A stretch of DNA of 5,070 nucleotides from Synergistaceae bacterium (GTDB lineage Bacteria; Synergistota; Synergistia; Synergistales; Aminobacteriaceae): NCBI GenBank assembly GCA_031270755.1, contig JAISWV010000113.1:1-5070 (forward strand). Direction: 5' to 3'. A program made the position numbers and the translations under genes. Positions 1 to 5,070 of the stretch are shown here, in pieces; the stretch's first letter is position 1; every line of letters starts with the position of its first letter. Below the pieces are notes generated by a model. That model made no database searches and was not told the DNA's origin. It saw only the letters and a program-made list of their open reading frames with translations.

Positions 1-120
1 CCGATCCCCGAGGGGCTTGCCGAATTTTTGTCATTGCTGCTCGACAATGGAGTGGAACGGGACGCCTTGAAAATGATGATAAAACATAATCCTCGAAAGG
101 TGTTGGGATTAGAGCATTAA
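1..120 (+). CDS. Partial gene, C-terminal 39 residues of a probable TIM-barrel metal hydrolase (phosphotriesterase-like or DUF6282-like)
   Basis: Frame 1 is open from the left edge to the TAA at 118-120, so only the 3' end of the gene is present. The 39 visible residues begin PIPEGLAEFL and end NPRKVLGLEH. A helix, a short G-V turn and a final N-P-x-x-x-L-G-L element is the usual closing helix of amidohydrolase or phosphotriesterase-type TIM barrels, in which the last helix ends with NPxxLLGL. No metal ligand lies in this fragment, so the substrate cannot be inferred. The gene converges on mutL, with 34 bases between the two stop codons and no obvious hairpin terminator in the gap. That the frame is coding is fairly likely; the family call is a tentative inference from a short tail. 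Confidence 0.6.
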   Translation, partial: PIPEGLAEFLSLLLDNGVERDALKMMIKHNPRKVLGLEH

Positions 121-154
121 GGGCTGACGCGGGGCAGTGTCTCTAAATGTCGTT

Positions 155-1999
155 CTACGTCCGGCCGAAGTGCTTCGCCAGCTGGCCGGCGGAGAGCTTC
201 AAAATCGTGGGACGGCCGTGAGGGCAGAAAAAAGGCTGACGGCAAAGATGCAGATCGCGCCAAAGCGCCAAGGCCTCCTCCGGCTCCAGCTTCGTCGTGG
301 CTTTGACGGCCGCTTTGCAGGCCATAGTCGCCCAGGTGCGCCACAGAAGCTCCGTCACCTCGCCGTCGCCTCCGTCGCGGAGAGCGGCGAGGGAGCCGCG
401 CAGCAGGGCCTCGGGAGACAGGCCGGCGCTGACGGGGAAGGGCACGGCGGCGAGGCGCAGTCCCCCCTCCACGGACTCCAGGACGAACCCCGCGGACTCC
501 AGCAGCTCCCGTTTTTCCTCCGCCTCCAGTTGCAATGTGGGAGGCAGGGGCACGGGGGTCAAAAGATCCTGGGAACGTTCCCCTTCTTTCGCCGCCGCCT
601 GGATGCGCTCGAAAGCCACGCGCTCGTGGGCCGCGTGAGGATCCACAATCGCCAGCCCTTCCGGGGCGTCGAAGACCAGATAGCCCGAGCTCAACTGCCC
701 CAAGTACTCCGTTCGGTCTTGTGAAAGAGGCGAAAGAGGCGAGGCGAGGTCTCCGGCCGATCTCTCCGGTTCGAGGAATTGCCGCGGTTCCCCGAAGTCG
801 GGCATTTCCGGCATTGCCATCCGCCCGAAAAGCTTGTCGGGGCGGGGAGCGTAAAACGACGCGCCGGCAGGCGATTCGGGAGCTCTTCGCATAGAAGAAG
901 CGGGAGCGTCCGCGTCTTTGAAATTCCAGCCTTCCGAGCCGGAGGTGGTGCCGGTTGCTGGGGCGAAGGACAAAGATTCGTCCTTCCGCCGGGACTCCGT
1001 GGAAAAAGTGCGTCCTCCGTGGACGTAGACGGGGGCCGGGGCTCCCAGCCGCGCCGCCGCCTCCTTCACGGCGTCGAAGACCTCGCCGGGGTGGCGGAAT
1101 CGGATCTCCGCCTTGGCCGGGTGGATGTTGACGTCGATCAAAGAGGGGTCCACGGAAAAGAAAAGGGCCCATCCCCCTGTAAGTTCCCGGGCGGCGGCGT
1201 TCACAGCGCCCTTGATCAGAGGGTCCGTCACGGAGCGCCCGTTGACGAAGGACGTGACCTCGTTGCGCCCTTGGCGGGGCTGCCACCAGCACTCCACTTC
1301 CACGTGACCGGCCTTGGACCGGGCGGTGAGAATTTCGGGTTCCGGGCCCCACAGCTGCTCGATGGCCCGGCGTCGGTCTCCGCCTCCGTCGGTGGAGAAC
1401 ACGGGGCGTCCGTCGTGCTCCAGGGCGAAACCCACCTCCGGGCGGCAGATGGCGTACTCCCTCAGGGTCACCGCCACACGGCGCAGCTCGCCCGCCCCGC
1501 TCTTCAAGAACTTGCGCCGCGCCGGCAGGTTCACGAAGAGCTCGTCCACCTGCACCCGAGTCCCCGGGGTGCAGTTCACCCGCACGTGGTCGAAGACGCG
1601 ACCTTCGTAGGCGCGGATGGACCCTCCGGCGGGCTCCGCCGGCACGGCGGCGTTGGCGGGGCGCGAGCGGATCTCCACCTTGGCCACGGCGGCCAGGCTC
1701 GCCAGGGCCTCCCCGCGGTAGCCCAAAGTGTGGATGGCCTCCAGATCTTCTATGCCGCCGATCTTGCTGGTGGCGTGAGACATGAGGGCCAGGGGCAGCT
1801 CTTCGAAAGCGATGCCCGTGCCGTCGTCCTCCACCACGATCCGAACGCGCCCCCCGTCCCAAAGCTTCACCCGTATCCGACGGGCCCCGGCGTCCATGGA
1901 GTTCTCGATCATCTCCTTGACCGCCGAGGCGGGGCGCTCCACCACCTCGCCCGCCGCGATCCGCGACCACACCCCCTCCGGCAGAAGCTTAATTCCCAC
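155..1999 (-). CDS. mutL: DNA mismatch repair protein MutL, endonuclease-type
   Basis: MutL is the GHKL ATPase that MutS recruits to a mismatch. In bacteria without MutH it nicks the new strand itself. The 614-residue product is a normal length. The N-terminal ATPase has AAGEVVERPASAVKEMIENS with catalytic Glu32, the DDGTGI nucleotide motif (58-63), TLGYRGEAL (91-99) and NIHPAKAEIRF (291-301) with the conserved Lys296. A variable linker rich in Ala, Pro, Ser and Glu covers about 325-428. The C-terminal dimerisation/endonuclease domain has DPHAAHERVAFE (453-464), ACKAAVK (560-566), CPHGRP (592-597) and the closing FGR (611-613). QDLLTP (477-482) fits the sliding-clamp motif QxxLxP. The usual DQHA signature reads DPHA, but Asp, His and both Glu residues are kept. 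The start is GTG at 1999, which places MGIKLLPEGV exactly where MutL proteins begin. It overlaps the mutS end by 11 bases, so the two genes are cotranscribed and probably translationally coupled. Confidence 0.98.
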   Translation of the reverse strand: MGIKLLPEGVWSRIAAGEVVERPASAVKEMIENSMDAGARRIRVKLWDGGRVRIVVEDDGTGIAFEELPLALMSHATSKIGGIEDLEAIHTLGYRGEALASLAAVAKVEIRSRPANAAVPAEPAGGSIRAYEGRVFDHVRVNCTPGTRVQVDELFVNLPARRKFLKSGAGELRRVAVTLREYAICRPEVGFALEHDGRPVFSTDGGGDRRRAIEQLWGPEPEILTARSKAGHVEVECWWQPRQGRNEVTSFVNGRSVTDPLIKGAVNAAARELTGGWALFFSVDPSLIDVNIHPAKAEIRFRHPGEVFDAVKEAAARLGAPAPVYVHGGRTFSTESRRKDESLSFAPATGTTSGSEGWNFKDADAPASSMRRAPESPAGASFYAPRPDKLFGRMAMPEMPDFGEPRQFLEPERSAGDLASPLSPLSQDRTEYLGQLSSGYLVFDAPEGLAIVDPHAAHERVAFERIQAAAKEGERSQDLLTPVPLPPTLQLEAEEKRELLESAGFVLESVEGGLRLAAVPFPVSAGLSPEALLRGSLAALRDGGDGEVTELLWRTWATMACKAAVKATTKLEPEEALALWRDLHLCRQPFFCPHGRPTILKLSAGQLAKHFGRT

Positions 2000-4586
2000 G
2001 GCGGCTCGCCTTCCTGCTTTTTTCTCTGAGCTTGTAGAGGGTTTCCATGGCCCTCATGGGGGTCAGGTTGTCCACGTCCAGGTCCGCCAGCTCCTCGACG
2101 ACGGCGTCTGCCTCCGGGGAAAAGAGCGTTAATTGCTCCCGCAGGTGAGTCAGAGGCAGGGGGTCGGGAACGGAGGAGCGCTCGAAGCCCTCCCGCTCGA
2201 AAAGCTCCAGCAGCTCGAAGGCGCGCCGCAGCACGGATTTGGGCAGCCCCGCCAGGCGCGCGACCTCGATTCCGTAAGACCGGTCGGCGGGGCGGGGCGT
2301 CACCTGGTGCAAAAAGAGGATCCCCTCGCCGCCCTCGGCCACAGCCATGCTGTAGTTTTTGACCCCCGCCAGGCGCTCTTCCAGGCAGGTCAGCTCGTGG
2401 TAGTGGGTGGCGAAGAGGACCCTGGGGGATACCCGTTCCCCACAGCCGTGGTGCAGGTGTTCGAGAATCGCCCAGGCGATGCTCATCCCGTCCCAGGTGG
2501 CGGTGCCGCGCCCCACTTCGTCCAGAATCACCAGACTGCGCCCGGTGACGTTATTCAATATGTTGGCGGTCTCCAGCATCTCCACCATGAAGGTGCTGTT
2601 GCCGCGCACCAGGTCGTCCCGGGCGCCGATGCGGGTGAAAACCCGATCCACCAGCCCGATGACCGCGCTTTCCGCCGGAATCCACGAGCCAGCCTGAGCC
2701 ATGATGGACAAAAGGGCCGTCATGCGCAGCCACGTGGACTTCCCCGCCATGTTGGGGCCCGTCAAGATGACGATGCGAGTTTCGTCCAGCGTCACGTCGT
2801 TGGGCACGAAGGAGGCGTCGGAGAGGGTCGTCTCCAGGACCGGGTGTCGTCCGCCGCGAATTTCCAGGCTCCGGGAGCCGTTCACCTCCGGTTTCACGTA
2901 ACCCCGCTCCCGCGCCACCCGGGCAAGGGACGCCACGCAGTCCAGAAGCCCCAAAAGACGCCCCAGCAATTGCAAATCCAGCCCGTGACCGATCACTCGT
3001 TCCACGATATCCTGAAAAAGCTCCGCCTCGATGCGGGCGATCTCCCCCTCGCTCCGATCCATTTTGTCCTGAAATTCGCGCAGTTCGGGCGTCACGAAGC
3101 GCTCCGCGTTGACCAAGGTCTGGCGGCGCTCGTAGTAGGGAGGCAGAGTTTCCAGCCCGGTCCGGCCGATCTCCAGATAATAGCCGAAAATTTTGTTGTA
3201 ACCGGTCTTCAAGCGCGGACTTCCCGTCGCCTCCCGCTCTTTTCGCAGGTAGTCCGCCAGCCAGGCCTCTCCGTTTTCGCTGACCGAGCGCCACGAGGCC
3301 AGCTCTTCGTGAAAGGCCGAGCGCACCACGGCGCCTGCTCCAAGGGCCCGGGGCAGGTTTTCCTCCAGGGCGCCTTCGAGGAATTCCGCCAGGTCCCCCA
3401 GGTCCGGCAGAGCGCGCAGTGTCTCCGCCAGGGGCTCCGCCAAGGGAAAAGCCCTGAGCCGAGGCAGCGCCTTCAAGGTATCGCGGATGTTTCCCAGGTC
3501 CTTGGGCGTTCCCGTCTTCAAGCACAGGCGGGAAAGGGAGCGCTCCACGTCCCGGCATCCGGCGAGAAGGTCTTGCAGGTCGTCCAGGGCGATGGGGTCC
3601 GGCACCAGGCAGCCCACGTAGTTCTGGCGTTTGGCGATGGCTCCTAAGTCCATCAAGGGACGGGAGAGCCAGTCGCGCAATGTGCGGCGGCCCATAGGGG
3701 TGCGGCATCGGTTCAGACAGGAAAAGAGGGAGTTGTCGGGACCGGTCGTCTCCGGTATCAAATCCAGGTTTTTCTGAGCCGCTTCGTCCAGGCGCATGTG
3801 GTCGTCAGACCTGAGAGGCGACATGCGCAGCACGTGACGCACCGTGCTGAACTGCGTGGACGAGAGATATTCCAGCATAGCCCAGGCCGGGCCCACGGAG
3901 GGGTCGGATTCGGAAATCCCGTAGCTTTCCAGCGGCGCGGGCAAAACCGTCTTCAGGCGGCTGACGGCGACGGAGGTCTTGAAAAGCTCGTTCGATTGGG
4001 GCAATAAAGAAAAGGACCGGATCGAGGGCGGAAGACCTTCGGGTTTGACGCCGGATGGGCAGAGCACCTCTCCCGGGTCAAAAGCGGACACCAACGCCGC
4101 CGCCTCTTCCACTGGAAGGGTCCCGGCCTCCAACTGTCCCGTCTCGGTGGACAGAAGCGCCACGGCCAAAGCGCTTTTAGACGCTTCTTTCATGGGAAGG
4201 ACAGCCGCCAGGCGTCCCGTGTTTTCGCTTTCCTCCGGGACGTAGGTTCCCGGAGTGATGACGCGCACCACGCGCCGTTCGACGATGGTCTTTCCGTTGG
4301 GCTCTCCCACCTGGTCGCACAACGCCACCCGCCGCCCGGCCTTGATCAGGCGTCCCAGGTACATGGAAAGAGCGTGATGGGGCACGCCCGCCATGGGGAT
4401 GCTCTTTTCGGAGTCCCTGCTGGTCAGGGCGATCTCCAGAATGGAGGAAATTTCACGGGCGTCGTCGAAGAAGCACTCGTAAAAATCCCCCATCCGAAAA
4501 AACAACAGAGCGTCGGGATACTCTTCTTTCCATTTTTTGTACTGGGCAAGCCAGGGAGTTACCTTGAGCCCTTCAGGTACGCTCAT
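1989..4586 (-). CDS. mutS: DNA mismatch repair protein MutS
   Basis: MutS binds base mismatches and small loops as a dimer, then becomes an ATP-bound sliding clamp that recruits MutL. The 865-residue product has the full MutS1 architecture. TPWLAQYKKWK and the mismatch wedge GDFYE (Phe35, Glu37) open domain I, and RVITPGT lies at about 108-114. The lever/clamp region includes LKTGYNKIFGYYLEI at about 459-473. The ATPase has Walker A GPNMAGKST (610-618), STFMVEMLETANILNN (664-679), Walker B DEVGRGT (689-695) and FATHYHELT (725-733). QLTLF (818-822) fits the sliding-clamp motif, and the tail ends LTPMRAMETLYKLRE plus a basic segment. I chose the ATG at 4586 because TTAGGAGA precedes it. An in-frame ATG at 4607 would add seven residues but has no ribosome binding site. 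It is the first gene of the mutS-mutL operon and divergent from the small motility gene. Minor substitutions such as GTATWDG for the usual GTSTFDG leave catalytic residues intact. Confidence 0.98.
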   Translation of the reverse strand: MSVPEGLKVTPWLAQYKKWKEEYPDALLFFRMGDFYECFFDDAREISSILEIALTSRDSEKSIPMAGVPHHALSMYLGRLIKAGRRVALCDQVGEPNGKTIVERRVVRVITPGTYVPEESENTGRLAAVLPMKEASKSALAVALLSTETGQLEAGTLPVEEAAALVSAFDPGEVLCPSGVKPEGLPPSIRSFSLLPQSNELFKTSVAVSRLKTVLPAPLESYGISESDPSVGPAWAMLEYLSSTQFSTVRHVLRMSPLRSDDHMRLDEAAQKNLDLIPETTGPDNSLFSCLNRCRTPMGRRTLRDWLSRPLMDLGAIAKRQNYVGCLVPDPIALDDLQDLLAGCRDVERSLSRLCLKTGTPKDLGNIRDTLKALPRLRAFPLAEPLAETLRALPDLGDLAEFLEGALEENLPRALGAGAVVRSAFHEELASWRSVSENGEAWLADYLRKEREATGSPRLKTGYNKIFGYYLEIGRTGLETLPPYYERRQTLVNAERFVTPELREFQDKMDRSEGEIARIEAELFQDIVERVIGHGLDLQLLGRLLGLLDCVASLARVARERGYVKPEVNGSRSLEIRGGRHPVLETTLSDASFVPNDVTLDETRIVILTGPNMAGKSTWLRMTALLSIMAQAGSWIPAESAVIGLVDRVFTRIGARDDLVRGNSTFMVEMLETANILNNVTGRSLVILDEVGRGTATWDGMSIAWAILEHLHHGCGERVSPRVLFATHYHELTCLEERLAGVKNYSMAVAEGGEGILFLHQVTPRPADRSYGIEVARLAGLPKSVLRRAFELLELFEREGFERSSVPDPLPLTHLREQLTLFSPEADAVVEELADLDVDNLTPMRAMETLYKLREKSRKASRRGN
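2009..2014 (-). promoter_or_regulatory. Ribosome binding site for mutL, inside the mutS 3' end
   Basis: On the minus strand GGAAGG lies 9 bases before the GTG start of mutL and within the last codons of mutS. It supports GTG at 1999 as the start despite the rarer start codon. With the 11-base overlap it suggests that ribosomes ending mutS help initiate mutL. Confidence 0.6.
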
Positions 4587-4597
4587 GCAAAACGTGT

Positions 4598-4602
4598 CTC
4601 CT
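4598..4602 (-). promoter_or_regulatory. Ribosome binding site deciding the mutS start
   Basis: On the minus strand AGGAG, within TTAGGAGA, lies 11 bases before the ATG at 4586. The spacing is slightly long but usable. The upstream in-frame ATG at 4607 is preceded only by an A/T-rich stretch with no purine-rich match. If 4607 were the start, this AGGAG would be inside the coding region. This favours the 865-residue MutS. Confidence 0.6.
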
Positions 4603-4657
4603 AACATTCAAATTCAAAGGGTGCAGCGCGCTGAGAAATACGCCATATGCGCTATTG

Positions 4658-4683
4658 TAAAATATCATAGCAGAGGCCGATAC
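4658..4683 (+). promoter_or_regulatory. Sigma-28 (FliA/SigD-type) flagellar promoter for the YjfB-like gene
   Basis: TAAA at 4658-4661 is followed after 14 bases by GCCGATAC at 4676-4683. The known flagellar sigma factor consensus is TAAA, 14-16 bases, then GCCGATAA or GCCGATAT, so the -35 core matches fully and the -10 matches seven of eight bases. The predicted start near 4690 leaves a leader of about 30 bases that contains the ribosome binding site of the downstream gene. That gene belongs to a putative motility family, so sequence and context agree. A housekeeping reading (TTGTAA, 18 bases, GATACT) is possible but much weaker. Confidence 0.8.
4664..4672 (-). promoter_or_regulatory. Candidate extended -10 promoter element for mutSL
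   Basis: On the minus strand TGCTATGAT reads as an extended -10 element, TGnTATAAT, matching five of six bases in the hexamer. No good -35 hexamer lies 16-18 bases upstream, which extended -10 promoters tolerate. Transcription would start near 4657 and give a leader of about 70 bases before mutS. The element sits inside the spacer of the divergent sigma-28-like promoter, so the two could not be occupied together. A TTTACA further downstream on this strand is an alternative -35, but its spacing of about 15 bases to TATTTC is poor. Confidence 0.35.
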
Positions 4684-4708
4684 TTAAAGCGAGGTGCGAA
4701 ACGCGAAA

Positions 4709-4715
4709 GAGGTGA
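4709..4715 (+). promoter_or_regulatory. Ribosome binding site of the YjfB-like gene
   Basis: GAGGTGA is complementary to the 16S rRNA 3' end and lies 6 bases before the ATG at 4722. It settles the start of this very short gene and argues against overlapping frames, which have no such site. Confidence 0.8.
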
Positions 4716-4721
4716 CCGGGC

Positions 4722-4892
4722 ATGGATATTACGAGCGGCATCGCAAGGGCGTCTATGGAGATGGCTTCGGCCAAGGTAACGGCGGGCGTGCAGATGGCGG
4801 TGTTGAAAAATGTAATGGATGTCCAGCAGGAAAGCCTCGCCATACTCTTGCAGTCTATGGGAGTAGGCAGACGGTTGGATATCCAGGCTTGA
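4722..4892 (+). CDS. YjfB-family putative motility protein (56 aa)
   Basis: This 56-residue product starts MDITSGIARASMEMASAKV and ends GVGRRLDIQA. The pattern matches the YjfB family of small putative motility proteins: an MDI start, an Ala/Met/Ser-rich first helix, a central AVLKNVMDVQQ segment, an LLQSM stretch and a C-terminal LDI-x-A. The molecular function of the family is not established. There is no signal peptide or transmembrane segment, so it is probably cytoplasmic and mostly helical, with hydrophobic residues (Val, Met, Leu, Ile) spaced as in amphipathic helices. The start is fixed by GAGGTGA six bases upstream. A sigma-28-like promoter sits directly upstream and a strong terminator about 30 bases downstream, so it forms a single-gene unit divergent from mutS. 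The link to flagellar function is inferred from promoter type and family name. Confidence 0.85.
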   Translation: MDITSGIARASMEMASAKVTAGVQMAVLKNVMDVQQESLAILLQSMGVGRRLDIQA

Positions 4893-4923
4893 GGTTGAAT
4901 TCACATCTCATGCTCCACAAGAG

Positions 4924-4963
4924 CCGGCGGCCCCCGCTTGTATGAGGGCCGCCGGTTTTGCTT
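4924..4963 (+). terminator. Rho-independent terminator after the YjfB-like gene
   Basis: A perfect 10-base-pair GC-only stem is formed by CCGGCGGCCC (4924-4933) and GGGCCGCCGG (4946-4955), around a 12-base loop. It is followed by TTTTGCTT. The A/G bases just left of the stem can extend the pairing into the T run. It begins 31 bases after the stop codon. The T tract is good on the plus strand only, so it mainly ends the small gene, although the hairpin also separates it from the convergent gene at the right edge. Confidence 0.88.
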
Positions 4964-4992
4964 GTAATCGCTGAAGGCTACGATATTACGAA

Positions 4993-5070
4993 TTATTCGG
5001 TGCCTGATCGGCACTCCACGATGGTGTAGAGTTCTGGCCCGCGCTCCATGAAGTCGATAGTGACCTCTTT
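4993..5070 (-). CDS. Partial gene, C-terminal 25 residues of an unidentified protein
   Basis: A minus-strand frame enters from the right edge and stops at TAA (4995-4993). Its residues include EVTIDFMERGPELY and end TIVECRSGTE. The mix of charged and hydrophobic residues, the GC-rich third positions and the stop just before an AT-rich gap look like a real gene end. The alternating pattern TIDF...YTIVECR suggests two beta strands joined by a charged turn. I do not recognise the family. The gene converges on the YjfB-like unit with about 100 bases between stop codons, including the terminator. No good minus-strand terminator is visible; the stop-to-hairpin distance is about 30 bases, but the following T tract is poor. 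Confidence 0.6.
   Translation of the reverse strand, partial: KEVTIDFMERGPELYTIVECRSGTE

Noticed and set aside
117..1970. Long minus-strand open frame (about 617 codons) in another frame of mutL
   Set aside because: It has extreme Arg/Gly/Pro composition and no family motifs. It is an out-of-frame shadow of mutL.
779..2029. Long plus-strand open frame (about 416 codons) antisense to mutL
   Set aside because: It is a by-product of GC-rich codon use in mutL on the other strand. The translation is Arg/Gly/His/Pro-rich with no recognisable domain, and mutL itself is beyond doubt.
2133..3647. Long plus-strand open frame (about 504 codons) antisense to mutS
   Set aside because: It is rich in Gln, His, Val and Gly with no domain, and lies entirely opposite conserved MutS sequence.
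4605..4607. Upstream ATG as the mutS start (872 residues)
   Set aside because: No ribosome binding site precedes it, and the added MLGDTFC has no counterpart in typical MutS N-termini. The AGGAG within it fits the ATG at 4586 instead.
4624..4633. Perfect 10-base palindrome CAGCGCGCTG in the mutS leader
   Set aside because: It has no loop, so it cannot form a useful hairpin. At this length and GC content it could easily be chance, and no second copy was seen nearby.
4652..4904. Short minus-strand frames (63 and 79 codons) opposite the YjfB-like gene
   Set aside because: Both lie antisense to the supported gene and across the divergent promoter region. Neither has recognisable domains.
4694..4945. 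Alternative 83-codon plus-strand frame overlapping the YjfB-like gene
   Set aside because: It has no ribosome binding site, runs into the terminator stem and shows no family resemblance. The 4722-4892 frame has a strong RBS, promoter and family match.

Overview
This window is a compact piece of a GC-rich bacterial chromosome. It is dominated by a two-gene DNA mismatch-repair operon, mutS then mutL, read on the minus strand (about 4586 down to 155). Both proteins are full length and have intact motifs. MutL carries the metal-dependent endonuclease signature found in bacteria without MutH. This, a small YjfB-type motility protein and a flagellar-type sigma-28 promoter suggest a motile, MutH-independent bacterium. 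The protein style would suit Synergistota or a GC-rich Firmicutes relative, but this lineage call is inference only.

Layout from left to right: (1) positions 1-120 hold the plus-strand 3' end of a gene whose last 39 residues look like the C-terminus of a TIM-barrel metal hydrolase. (2) After a 34-base convergent gap comes mutL on the minus strand (155-1999, GTG start). It overlaps by 11 bases the 3' end of (3) mutS on the minus strand (1989-4586). (4) A 135-base divergent intergenic region (4587-4721) holds a clear sigma-28-like promoter on the plus strand and a weaker extended -10 candidate on the minus strand for mutS. The two physically overlap. (5) A 56-codon plus-strand gene (4722-4892) encodes a YjfB-family putative motility protein with a strong Shine-Dalgarno sequence. 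It is followed by (6) a strong intrinsic terminator (about 4924-4963). (7) The last 78 bases are probably the 3' end of an unidentified minus-strand gene that enters from the right edge.

MutS recognises mismatches and recruits MutL, which nicks the daughter strand. Both proteins show candidate sliding-clamp binding motifs, as expected of a clamp-guided, MutH-free system. The small motility gene is a separate, divergent transcription unit, apparently under flagellar-regulon control. I see no mobile element, CRISPR array, tRNA or rRNA. The most notable signal is the sigma-28 promoter overlapping the likely mutS promoter, rather than a novel multi-gene system.
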